From contig CAZZBK010000141.1 of NCBI GenBank assembly GCA_964652155.1, forward strand, positions 1-15,515: 15,515 bases of DNA, written 5' to 3'. A program made the translations under genes and the position numbers. This document shows positions 7,370 to 13,862 of this stretch, in pieces (position 1 is the first letter of the stretch; each line of letters starts with the position of its first letter). This DNA comes from CAZZBK01 sp964652155 (GTDB lineage Bacteria; Planctomycetota; Planctomycetia; Pirellulales; PNKZ01). Under the pieces are notes generated by a model. It had not been told where the DNA came from, did no database searches, and worked only from the letters and a program-made list of their open reading frames with translations.

Positions 7370-7630
7370 CGCAATCGAGCACGGCAGGGTCGGTTTCGCG
7401 AATCGACTGGATCGGGCTCGATGGCTCGAATGACAACTGGAACCACGTGGGCGGGTCTGCATCGGAGAGCGGCGCAAGCGGCTGTCTGCGGACCGCGGGG
7501 CGCGAGTCGACATGGATGTCGACCCCGCGCGCCTCGTTACCCGGCTCGCGTGAGTACGATCCAATCGCTCCCGGAAACGAATGGTGTCCTTCGCCCCCCT
7601 GGGACCCGTTTCTTCCGGGAGCCTTTTTTT
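7370..7630 (+). ncRNA. Candidate small structured RNA
   Basis: The region between a plus-strand promoter (7335-7363) and a plus-strand intrinsic terminator (7567-7630) would give a transcript of about 260 nt. The only ATG-started frame that stops before the terminator stem encodes 13 residues (7512-7553). Longer frames run through the terminator and look random. Inside is a clear hairpin: GCGCG-A-GTCGAC (7500-7511) pairs with GTCGAC-CC-CGCGC (7518-7530) around a six-base loop. I do not recognise it as 6S, SRP, RNase P or tmRNA. The 5' end is estimated from the promoter and the 3' end from the T-tract. Existence of the transcript is inference. Confidence 0.4.
7567..7630 (+). terminator. Strong rho-independent terminator, plus strand
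   Basis: GCTCCCGGAA (7567-7576) pairs perfectly with TTCCGGGAGC (7613-7622). After one C it is followed by seven T residues (7624-7630). The 36-base loop has further pairing: ACG with CGT, and GGTGTCC with GGGACC apart from a bulge. This is the clearest terminator in the window, yet no plus-strand protein gene precedes it. Confidence 0.7.
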
Positions 7631-7674
7631 GCGCCCACGACAAAAATCTTACGTGGCGTGACCGTCACCGTTGT

Positions 7675-7767
7675 GGGTGGCTGGTGTTTTGCACAGCAAA
7701 ACCCGGCAAGGGACGTATGACACCGCCAGAGGGTACCGGGTTTTGCTTCGCAAAACTCCAGCCACCC
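7675..7767. repeat. Nested inverted repeat (REP/MITE-like element)
   Basis: Two 32-base arms (7675-7706 and 7736-7767) are inverted copies matching at 29 of 32 positions, with a 29-base spacer. Each arm contains its own palindrome, GTTTTGC-nnn-GCAAAAC (7686-7702 with ACA, 7740-7756 with TTC). The DNA or RNA could fold as one long hairpin or as two small ones. This architecture is typical of dispersed repetitive palindromes. It lies between DUF1501 and hisH, outside any gene. Copy number in the genome cannot be seen here. Confidence 0.75.
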
Positions 7768-7828
7768 TTCCGAACCATACCCTTGATACCTCAACCGATT
7801 CTCCACCAACGCTTGAAATGCTCACACC

Positions 7829-9202
7829 CTAGCTGGCGCGGCCCGAGAACAGCGGCTCAATGAGCGCGCCGTGATTCAATTGCAACGGGCGATTGAGCCG
7901 ATCACGCAGTTCGCTCGCCGGATCGACCCCCAGCAGATGATACAGGGTCGCGCCGATGTCGTCGGGCGAGTACGGCTGGGTGATCGGATACGCGCCGATC
8001 GCGTCGCTCTTGCCGATCACCTGGCCCCCTTGGACCCCCGCGCCAGCAAACAGCCCGAAGAAGCAGGGCCCCCAGTGATCGCGTCCCTGCTGGAGGTTAA
8101 TCTTGGGCGTGCGGCCGAACTCGCCCAACAACATCACAAACGTGTCGTCGAGCAGCCCCGTCGACACCAGGTCGTCGAGCAACGCCGATACGCCATGATC
8201 GACCGGGGGCAGCAGACGGTCTTTCAGCGTGGGGAAAATGTTCCCGTGGTTGTCCCAAGTCTGCACCCGACCCATGTTCACCTGCACGAGCGGCACGCCA
8301 ACCTGCACGAGTCGCCGCGCGATCAACAAGGACTGGCCATTCGTGTTACGACCGTATCGATCGCGGGTCGCGTCGCTCTCGTGATTCAGCTCAAACGCTT
8401 TCGAGAGCTTGCTCGTGCTCAGCAGCGAGAAGATAAGCTCTTGCTGGCCGGTGAGTTGCCGGCACTCGGCCGACTCGCTCAAGCGTTGTTGCTGCGCATT
8501 GAGTTGAGCCAGCAGCGATTGGCGATCTTGAAAGCGGTCGACGTTGATCCCCTCGCTGAGTTGCAGGGCATCGACACGGAACTCGCTGCTGTTGGGGTCG
8601 CCGGTGATTTGCCACGGATCGTGCTTGGGACCAAGCAGGCCGGCATGTTGGCCGGGCCACGTGAGCGGGTTCTGCATCAGGAACGTCGGCAGATTGACAC
8701 CGCTGGGGAGCGCGTCGCCACGCGGACGCAGGTAGTCGAGCGCGGCCGAGTAGCAGGGCCAGTCGTCGCGCGAGGCGACTTTGTCGAAAAACGCGCCCGG
8801 CTGCAAGTGACCGGTCAGCACGTGATGCGTACTCATCAAGTGGTTGTTGTCTTTGTGCGACAGCGAGCGGACGATCGCGTAATGCTCCGAGCGTTGGGCC
8901 AACAACGGTAGGTGCTCGCAGACTTGCAGCCCCGGCGTGCGGGTGTCGATCGCCTTGAATTCGCCGCGGACTTCGGCCGGGGCGTCGACTTTCATGTCGA
9001 ACGTGTCATGGTGACTCGGCGCGCCGGTCAAGAAGATCACGATCACGTGCTTGGCCCGACGCGGCCGCTCACGCTGGGTCGCCTTGGCCGCGGCCGCGCG
9101 TGACATGAAGGGGGCGAGTCCCAAACCCATCGCGCCCGAGTAACCCACCTGCAAAGCCGCGCGGCGCGGCAGGAGCACGCTGCGCGATGGGGTCGTTGAC
9201 AT
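7829..9202 (-). CDS. DUF1501 domain protein, Tat-exported
   Basis: This 457-residue protein is DUF1501, a family in the alkaline phosphatase/sulfatase-like fold that is greatly expanded in planctomycetes. The N-terminus has a twin arginine (R13-R14) before a weakly hydrophobic G- and A-rich stretch, matching a Tat signal. G-A-P-S-H-H-D-T-F-D (60-69) is the DUF1501 metal-site-like motif, here with H-H where Q-L or similar is common. H-K-D-N-N-H (117-122), L-G-E-F-G-R-T-P-K near the end and G-R-D-H-W-G-P are further family hallmarks. The ATG before S-T-T-P-S-R was chosen; the frame stays open 121 codons upstream but that stretch overlaps the ExbD gene and is not protein-like. It stands alone, without the DUF1549/DUF1553 partner often found beside it. 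Enzymatic activity is unproven. Confidence 0.93.
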   Translation of the reverse strand: MSTTPSRSVLLPRRAALQVGYSGAMGLGLAPFMSRAAAAKATQRERPRRAKHVIVIFLTGAPSHHDTFDMKVDAPAEVRGEFKAIDTRTPGLQVCEHLPLLAQRSEHYAIVRSLSHKDNNHLMSTHHVLTGHLQPGAFFDKVASRDDWPCYSAALDYLRPRGDALPSGVNLPTFLMQNPLTWPGQHAGLLGPKHDPWQITGDPNSSEFRVDALQLSEGINVDRFQDRQSLLAQLNAQQQRLSESAECRQLTGQQELIFSLLSTSKLSKAFELNHESDATRDRYGRNTNGQSLLIARRLVQVGVPLVQVNMGRVQTWDNHGNIFPTLKDRLLPPVDHGVSALLDDLVSTGLLDDTFVMLLGEFGRTPKINLQQGRDHWGPCFFGLFAGAGVQGGQVIGKSDAIGAYPITQPYSPDDIGATLYHLLGVDPASELRDRLNRPLQLNHGALIEPLFSGRAS

Positions 9203-9274
9203 GACAATCACCGGGAGAGAGTAAAGCAATGCGGAGGGAGGGTATCGCCAACCGCTACAGGCAGGGCAACCAAT

Positions 9275-9302
9275 ATTATGCGATGCCGCGAGTCTCATGC
9301 AA
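9275..9302 (-). promoter_or_regulatory. Promoter candidate for DUF1501
   Basis: On the minus strand TTGCAT (complement of 9297-9302) and CATAAT (complement of 9275-9280, 5 of 6 to consensus) are separated by 16 bases. Transcription would start near 9268, with a leader of about 66 bases before the DUF1501 ATG at 9202. This suggests DUF1501 is transcribed separately from the Exb operon upstream. Confidence 0.4.
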
Positions 9303-9308
9303 AGAGCG

Positions 9309-9389
9309 GGAATCGACCCACCTGGGTCAACCCATCCAACCGTATCGACCGATTCCGCGGGGGTTCTGTAGTCCGTCGAGGGTGGGTCG
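9309..9389. repeat. Structured spacer with overlapping inverted repeats after the Exb operon
   Basis: CGACCCACC (9314-9322) is an exact inverted copy of GGTGGGTCG (9381-9389), which abuts the stop codon of the last Exb gene. A second pair GGAATCG (9309-9315) / CGATTCC (9350-9356) and a small hairpin GACCC-ACCT-GGGTC (9315-9328) overlap it, so alternative folds compete. No T-tract is present. It may act as an operon-end structure or a factor-dependent terminator; this is inference. Confidence 0.4.
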
Positions 9390-10007
9390 TTACCGATTCC
9401 CTTCGACCGTTGCCAGCCGAACTTCTTCCATGCCGACATGCGAGCCGGCGTCGACCGCCTGCACGACCCGCTCGTGTCGCGCGTCGCCGTGCGCGACCAC
9501 CAGCAGCTTGTTGGGCCCACGCATGTCGGCAGTCGCCGCTTGGCGAGCGGCCCGCAACTTGGCAAACAGGTCGGGCTCGGTGAGCGCTTCGCTGTCGTTG
9601 ACCCAGATCGAGCTATCGGCCTCGACGCGCACGATCACGTAATCGTCATCCTGTTCGAGATCCTCGATCGTGCGCGCGGCGCTGGCCGAGGGGGTCGCGC
9701 TGGGGTTCGGCAAGTCGAGCGATTTCTGCAATCCGAACGCGGCGGTCACCATGAAGAAGATCAGCAATTGAAACACGACGTCGATCATCGGCGTCAGGTC
9801 GATGTCGCTGCTCTCGTCGACGTTGCGGCGCTGGAATTTCAGCGGCGGCTCTTCGCGTTCGGGCTCGGCGCTCGCGCTGGGCTGCGATGACGGGGCGGGC
9901 ACCGTGACCGCCGCGCCACAGTGGTTGCACTTGGCACGGCGATGCGCGAACGACTCCGGCGCCTTGAGCGTCTGACCACACTGGGGACACGAGAACGCGA
10001 TCGGCAT
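9390..10007 (-). CDS. ExbD/TolR family protein with N-terminal zinc ribbon
   Basis: This 205-residue membrane protein joins two parts. Residues 1-35 form a zinc ribbon with C7-x2-C10 and C27-x2-C30 (C-P-Q-C and C-N-H-C). After a P/E-rich linker, D-I-D-L-T-P-M-I-D (68-76) opens the single ExbD/TolR membrane helix (about 69-91), with the conserved proton-path aspartate at D76. A periplasmic domain ends with the V-V-A-H-G-D-A-R-H-E-R-V-V-Q-A-V-D pattern typical of ExbD. The zinc ribbon should lie on the cytoplasmic side. Typical ExbD is about 140 residues, so this is an N-terminal extension. It is the last gene of the operon, three bases after the other ExbD. With ExbB it would use proton-motive force to drive an envelope partner. 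The role of the ribbon is unknown. Confidence 0.92.
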   Translation of the reverse strand: MPIAFSCPQCGQTLKAPESFAHRRAKCNHCGAAVTVPAPSSQPSASAEPEREEPPLKFQRRNVDESSDIDLTPMIDVVFQLLIFFMVTAAFGLQKSLDLPNPSATPSASAARTIEDLEQDDDYVIVRVEADSSIWVNDSEALTEPDLFAKLRAARQAATADMRGPNKLLVVAHGDARHERVVQAVDAGSHVGMEEVRLATVEGNR

Positions 10008-10010
10008 GGG

Positions 10011-10499
10011 TCAGTCGATCTCCATGACGGCGAGGTTCACCTTGACGCCGCTGACTTGCGAGGCGGCGGTCGCGACTCGCGCCACATGACGGTAAGCCAC
10101 GCCGCGCTCGGCCTTGATCAGCACGCCGGTCTTGCCCGCCACGACCGCCTGCTGCACGGCGTCTCGCAGCGCCGACTCCTGGGCCTCGTGCGCGCCGCCG
10201 AGCGGCGCGCCAAAACGACCGTCGGCCAGATAAATGGCCGGCTCCCCCATGCCCCCGTCGGCAATCGTCACCACCAGCGTGGCCCGATGATCGACGCCGA
10301 CACCATGTCGCGCCGGGGGCAAATCGAGCGCCTTCTGCACGTCGGGCACGCTCGTCACGAGGAAAAAGATCAGCAGCAGAAACGTCATGTCGATCATCGA
10401 CGTGATGTCGAGTTCCGGCTCCTCGTAATACCGGCGGCGCGGCACGAGCGGCGCGAGGTCGTCTTCGTCGGCGTCGTCGATGAGTGTGTCGACCGCCAT
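10011..10499 (-). CDS. ExbD/TolR family biopolymer transport protein
   Basis: This 162-residue protein has an acidic cytoplasmic N-terminus (1-29) and one membrane helix (about 31-51). That helix begins D-I-T-S-M-I-D-M-T-F-L-L-L-I-F-F, with the conserved aspartate at D37. A periplasmic domain (about 52-162) carries the G-K-T-G-V-L-I-K-A-E segment and a final V-K-V-N-L-A-V-M-E strand, as in TolR/ExbD. The first helix residues read T-S-M rather than the T-P-M/T-P-F of its zinc-ribbon paralogue. Its ATG overlaps the ExbB stop by one base (TAATG), so they are translationally coupled. Two different ExbD subunits in one operon suggest a heteromeric rod within the ExbB ring. Confidence 0.93.
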   Translation of the reverse strand: MAVDTLIDDADEDDLAPLVPRRRYYEEPELDITSMIDMTFLLLIFFLVTSVPDVQKALDLPPARHGVGVDHRATLVVTIADGGMGEPAIYLADGRFGAPLGGAHEAQESALRDAVQQAVVAGKTGVLIKAERGVAYRHVARVATAASQVSGVKVNLAVMEID

Positions 10500-11149
10500 T
10501 AGTTCACCCGCTGCGTGGCGGCGAGCGCCGATTTATAGGCGTCGAGGAAGCGTGTCAGGCCGTGGCCGACGAGGTCTTCGAGCTTGCGTAGTTGAATGTT
10601 GATGCTGGCCAGCACGAGCGTGAGCGGAATGGCGATGGCGAGCCCGATGGCCGTGGTGATGAGCGCCAGGCTGATGTCGTCGGCCAGTTGCGTCGGATCA
10701 ACTTTGTCGCCGCTGCTCAGCTTGGCAAAGGCCGACATCATGCCCAGCACGGTGCCAAAGAGCCCGAGCATCGGAGCGGTTTTAATGACCACGGTGACCC
10801 AGCTCATGCGATACTCGAGATCGGCGAGCACGTCCCGTTGGAACAAATCGGTGACGAGGTGTTTGACCTTGGCGAAGCCCAGTTGTCGGTTCTCGATCGC
10901 GACGCCGGCCAGATACGCGGTGATGCGCGTGTCTCCCTGGCACTGCGAGGCGGCCCCCTCGAAGTCGCCGGACCCCAGGTGCGATTCGAGCTGCATGATG
11001 AACTCGGTCTGTTCGTGCTCGCTGCGGAACCGCAACTGGGCAGCGCGACGCCACACGACCACGGCGCAGTACGCGCCCCACAAGGCAACCAACGCCAGCG
11101 CCGCGTAACAGGCGTCGCCGGCCATTTGACTGATAGCGCTTAATTCCAT
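10499..11149 (-). CDS. MotA/TolQ/ExbB proton channel family protein
   Basis: This 216-residue inner-membrane protein has three helices (about 13-33, 118-140, 157-182), as in ExbB and TolQ. The family signature A-P-M-L-G-L-F-G-T-V-L-G-M-M (125-138) begins the second helix. L-A-L-I-T-T-A-I-G-L-A-I-A-I-P (161-175) forms the third, with the threonines that line the proton path. A large cytoplasmic loop (34-117) separates helix one from the core. Length is close to typical. It should form a ring around ExbD and convert proton flow into motion. The start is the ATG giving M-E-L-S-A-I-S, 52 bases downstream of the preceding gene. Confidence 0.94.
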   Translation of the reverse strand: MELSAISQMAGDACYAALALVALWGAYCAVVVWRRAAQLRFRSEHEQTEFIMQLESHLGSGDFEGAASQCQGDTRITAYLAGVAIENRQLGFAKVKHLVTDLFQRDVLADLEYRMSWVTVVIKTAPMLGLFGTVLGMMSAFAKLSSGDKVDPTQLADDISLALITTAIGLAIAIPLTLVLASINIQLRKLEDLVGHGLTRFLDAYKSALAATQRVN

Positions 11150-11201
11150 ACGGGTGTCACTTTCTCTGGCTTCTGTTGCTCATTCATACCGGGGTGTTTC
11201 G

Positions 11202-12104
11202 TCACTTGGCCGCGAGGGGGAACTGCTCGATGACGTAAAACTCGAACCCTTTGCTGGCCGCTCGCACGCCAAAAATCGTCTTGCGAATCTGCTGGGCTGG
11301 CAACTTGGCGTGGGCCATTTCGAGCTGCGCGAGTTGGTTCTCGATCGCACTCGGGAAGAACTGCACGATCACCTTGCTCTCAGGAGCCAAGCCCGCGCGG
11401 CGAACCAAATCGCGATCGGCCTCGCCGAGCGTGCCGCGTCGCCATGACATATAGAGTCGCTCCTCGGCCTCGCGCGTGCCGGTGCGGACTTGCGGCTTGG
11501 CGTCGCTCAGGTGATGCACGTAGAACACTTGCTGCGTCGCGCCGATCAGCCCCAGCTCGATCTGAAAAAAGTCGAGTTGCCGCGCGTAGTCGTCGATCGA
11601 TCGCGAGTCGCCAAAGCGGACCTCCCAACGATTGGCGCGGGGAATGCCCACCGGGCCGTCACCTTGCCCTTTGCCGCTTTGGTTGCCGGTACCCTGCTGT
11701 TTGCCGCCCCCCTTTGAGCGGCTTTCGCCTTGTTGTTCGACATCGGCGAGCATGGCCTGGCGCGACGACACGGCGTCGGCGATCGAAGCGACGCTTTGCG
11801 GAAAGTTTCGCTCCGTGAGGTCGGTGTCGCGCGAGAGTTGCTCGGCGTTCGGAGCGTCAAGCTGCATGCTCTCGCCGACCACCCCCGACTCGTTGCCCCC
11901 GCCGACGTCGGCGATCTGCACGGGCACGGCCACGATTGGCACATGCAACCGGCTGGTGTACCACATCACGATCAGGCAGACGGTGCACAGCCCCAGCAGC
12001 ACGAGCAGCGACACGAGCCAACTGGCCGTCTGTTCATACGACGAGACACGCAGCCGCTGGGCGGCAGAGCTGTGCGGGTCGCGTGGCGTGGCGGCAGAGG
12101 ACAT
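11202..12104 (-). CDS. Single-pass membrane protein of unknown function in the Exb operon
   Basis: This 300-residue protein has a short cytoplasmic N-terminus, one strong membrane helix (about 28-50), a periplasmic segment with many acidic residues (65-125), a low-complexity G/K/Q-rich linker (about 126-152) and a folded C-terminal domain (about 157-300). That layout mirrors TonB and TolA, though I see no TonB C-terminal box. The C-terminal domain includes W-E-V-R-F-G-D (160-166), Y-A-R-Q-L-D-F-F (173-180), R-L-Y-M-S-W-R-R-G (216-224) and F-E-F-Y-V-I-E (287-293). It matches no family I can name. I chose the ATG giving M-S-S-A-A-T; an extension of 27 codons would overlap the upstream gene's end. 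Its position directly before ExbB makes it the likely driven partner; that is inference. Confidence 0.85.
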   Translation of the reverse strand: MSSAATPRDPHSSAAQRLRVSSYEQTASWLVSLLVLLGLCTVCLIVMWYTSRLHVPIVAVPVQIADVGGGNESGVVGESMQLDAPNAEQLSRDTDLTERNFPQSVASIADAVSSRQAMLADVEQQGESRSKGGGKQQGTGNQSGKGQGDGPVGIPRANRWEVRFGDSRSIDDYARQLDFFQIELGLIGATQQVFYVHHLSDAKPQVRTGTREAEERLYMSWRRGTLGEADRDLVRRAGLAPESKVIVQFFPSAIENQLAQLEMAHAKLPAQQIRKTIFGVRAASKGFEFYVIEQFPLAAK

Positions 12105-12136
12105 GTCGTGCGGTGCTGGTTGAACGGAGTGTACGA

Positions 12137-13726
12137 TCAATTGAACTGTGCGTCGGGTTTCAGCGTGCGATACCAGGCCTTCCACTTCTCGGCCTCAAGC
12201 CGCTTGGCGGCCTCGTCCGGCTCGTTCACGAGGCGAGCAACCGAGAACCGCCGACTCATGTGTCGCAAGGCATCGTGCGCGGCGCGCGCGACACGCGCGT
12301 CGGGGTCGGTCAGCGCGGTGATCAGCAGCGGCGCTTGTTCAAAGTCACGTGACCGACCGAGGGCCGTGATCGCGGCGACCTTGGCCTCGCTGGAGCCATC
12401 GGCGGCCAGGGCGCGGAGTTGCCGCTTCAATTTGCCGAGCACCGCGACGTCGGCCCGCTCGACGAGTTGATCGAGCCCCTCGAGGGCGCGATCGAAGTCG
12501 GGATGGTTGGGATTTTCGAGCTTGGCCACAAGTTCTTCAGCCGGGCCTTGCAACGGCTTGGCAACCACCTTGCCGAGCCGCAGTTCAATGTCTCCCTGGC
12601 CGCTGGGGACCCCGCGCCCGCCCATCAGAATGCCCGACCCGTAACTCCGCGCCCGCTCGATGGTCTCGTGCGTCGACCGGGTCAAGAACAGCACGGCAAA
12701 GCAGGTCGAGGCTACGAGGTCTTCGTTGCCATTCCAGGCGCCGTCGTCACGCTGCGCTTTGATCACGTACTGCGCGGCGTCGGTGTACCAGTCGGGCTCG
12801 GCGCTGGACCGTTGGGCGGCAATGTCGCGCAGCGTTTGCAGCCGCTCGTAGGTGTAAAAGAAGTAGTTGAGAAACTGAGTGGGGAGCGTTTTTTCGCGCG
12901 TCTTGTACCAACCATCGGCCATCTGCAAAGCCTGCTGAAACTCTTTGCGGTCGATCGACTCGGTGAGTGGCACGATCGTCCGCGACGCGGCGGACTTCAC
13001 CGCCTGAAACTCCTCGGGCAGCTTCGTCGACTCGACACTCGACAGCGCGATGAGCCCCAGCCGATCGCCGGCCAGGTACAAGCTTCCCCAGCCCGCGGCG
13101 GTCATCGTGACCGTGATCTCATTCTGCGGCAGGCGTTTACCCGGCTCGGCCAACACGCCCTGATAGCCGAACGCTCCGTTGGGGTCCTGTGTGCGCAGCA
13201 GCCATTGGGTCGCGCGCACCCAGGCGTCGAGCGGCAGATCGCGTCCGTACTGCTGGGCGACCCACGCGCCGAGCAAAGCGTTTTGAGTCATCGAGGTGTC
13301 GCCGGTCGCGCGGCCCGGGTAACCCCAACCGCCGTGGGGCATTTGTCGCCGCACCAACTCGGCCAGCAGCCGATCGATGTCCGCGCGGTACTTTTCAGGA
13401 TCCAACTCGATGAGAAAGGTGAGCGAGATGCCCAGCGTGTAGATATCGAGCGTCTGGGGCAAGTTGTTCAGCGATTGGCGCAGGGCGGCCACGGCCTCGA
13501 CGACCTTGGGATGGTCGCTCTGCTGATGCATGACCAGCACGCGGCCCACGAGCGCCTTGGCGCCGACGCGCGGGTCGTTGGCCTTGGCGGCGAGATAATC
13601 GACCGCCCGACGCACCGACTTTTGCACCTCGGGGCTCTTGGGCGTGAGCGCCCCGGCGGGGCTGACGACGGTGCCGAAGCCAGCGAGCAACGCCAGACAA
13701 CGGAGTAGGTCGCGCCACAGCAGCAT
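12137..13726 (-). CDS. Exported prenyltransferase/squalene-oxidase-like toroid with HEAT repeats
   Basis: This 529-residue protein starts with a signal peptide (1-26, A-G-A cleavage site). Residues about 30-350 contain alpha/alpha-toroid repeats of the terpene cyclase-prenyltransferase type, with Q/W-motif-like stretches: R-R-Q-M-P-H-G-G-W-G-Y (126-136), L-R-T-Q-D-P-N-G-A-F-G-Y (177-188) and A-Q-R-D-D-G-A-W-N-G (325-334). A C-terminal HEAT-like part covers about 405-495 (A-A-I-T-A-L-G-R-S, A-L-T-D-P-D-A-R-V-A-R-A-A). The protein ends with W-K-A-W-Y, common after planctomycetal HEAT repeats. No D-x-D-D cyclase acid motif is present, so catalysis as a hopene or squalene cyclase is unlikely; binding or scaffolding in the periplasm is more plausible. 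It is first in the operon, 32 bases before the unknown membrane protein. Confidence 0.9.
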   Translation of the reverse strand: MLLWRDLLRCLALLAGFGTVVSPAGALTPKSPEVQKSVRRAVDYLAAKANDPRVGAKALVGRVLVMHQQSDHPKVVEAVAALRQSLNNLPQTLDIYTLGISLTFLIELDPEKYRADIDRLLAELVRRQMPHGGWGYPGRATGDTSMTQNALLGAWVAQQYGRDLPLDAWVRATQWLLRTQDPNGAFGYQGVLAEPGKRLPQNEITVTMTAAGWGSLYLAGDRLGLIALSSVESTKLPEEFQAVKSAASRTIVPLTESIDRKEFQQALQMADGWYKTREKTLPTQFLNYFFYTYERLQTLRDIAAQRSSAEPDWYTDAAQYVIKAQRDDGAWNGNEDLVASTCFAVLFLTRSTHETIERARSYGSGILMGGRGVPSGQGDIELRLGKVVAKPLQGPAEELVAKLENPNHPDFDRALEGLDQLVERADVAVLGKLKRQLRALAADGSSEAKVAAITALGRSRDFEQAPLLITALTDPDARVARAAHDALRHMSRRFSVARLVNEPDEAAKRLEAEKWKAWYRTLKPDAQFN

Positions 13727-13765
13727 GATGAGCGATCCGAGTCGAGGGAACGGCTGTGATAGCCC

Positions 13766-13779
13766 GCGGCGTCAGCCGC
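13766..13779. repeat. Short hairpin in the operon leader
   Basis: GCGGC (13766-13770) and GCCGC (13775-13779) form a perfect 5-bp stem around GTCA. It falls in the predicted 5' leader of the Exb operon mRNA, so it could affect translation. It may also be a dispersed intergenic palindrome like the one near base 79. Confidence 0.35.
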
Positions 13780-13798
13780 TGCCGACGAGCGTAAAGGC

Positions 13799-13827
13799 AT
13801 CGTATCTCCCCGCTCGCGGAGAGACAA
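13799..13827 (-). promoter_or_regulatory. Promoter with internal palindrome for the Exb operon
   Basis: On the minus strand TTGTCT (complement of 13822-13827) and TACGAT (complement of 13799-13804) are separated by 17 bases, each 4 of 6 to consensus. Transcription would start near 13792. The spacer is a near-perfect dyad: TATCTCCCCGC (13803-13813) and GCGGAGAGACA (13816-13826) match at 9 of 11 positions around TC. A dyad lying between -35 and -10 is a classic place for an operator. Confidence 0.45.
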
Positions 13828-13862
13828 TCTCTGGGTGGTGGGCGGTCAGTCTGGCCGCAGAC

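Noticed and set aside
7512..7553. A 13-codon plus-strand frame ending just before the strong terminator
   Set aside because: It is too short to support as a gene, has no ribosome binding site, and its start lies in the loop of an RNA hairpin. It is kept only as a note for the small-RNA candidate.
7658..7668. Odd palindrome GTGAC-C-GTCAC
   Set aside because: It is 11 bases and single copy in the window, so it could be chance in GC-rich DNA; there is no promoter in a useful position beside it.
7254..7863. Several open frames of 90-173 codons in the hisH-DUF1501 gap (both strands)
   Set aside because: They run through the terminator hairpin or the nested inverted repeat, lack family features and have S/R/P-rich composition. 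Some are simply translations of the repeat.
7871..8911. A 346-codon plus-strand open frame opposite DUF1501
   Set aside because: It is the mirror of a certain DUF1501 gene, with R/Q/V-rich random composition.
9203..9565. In-frame upstream extension of DUF1501 by 121 codons
   Set aside because: It would overlap the zinc-ribbon ExbD gene in another frame, and the residues look random. The Tat signal and a promoter lie at the downstream ATG.
12419..13708. A 429-codon plus-strand open frame opposite the toroid/HEAT gene
   Set aside because: It is a GC-driven shadow with no recognisable motif; the opposite strand has a signal peptide and repeats.
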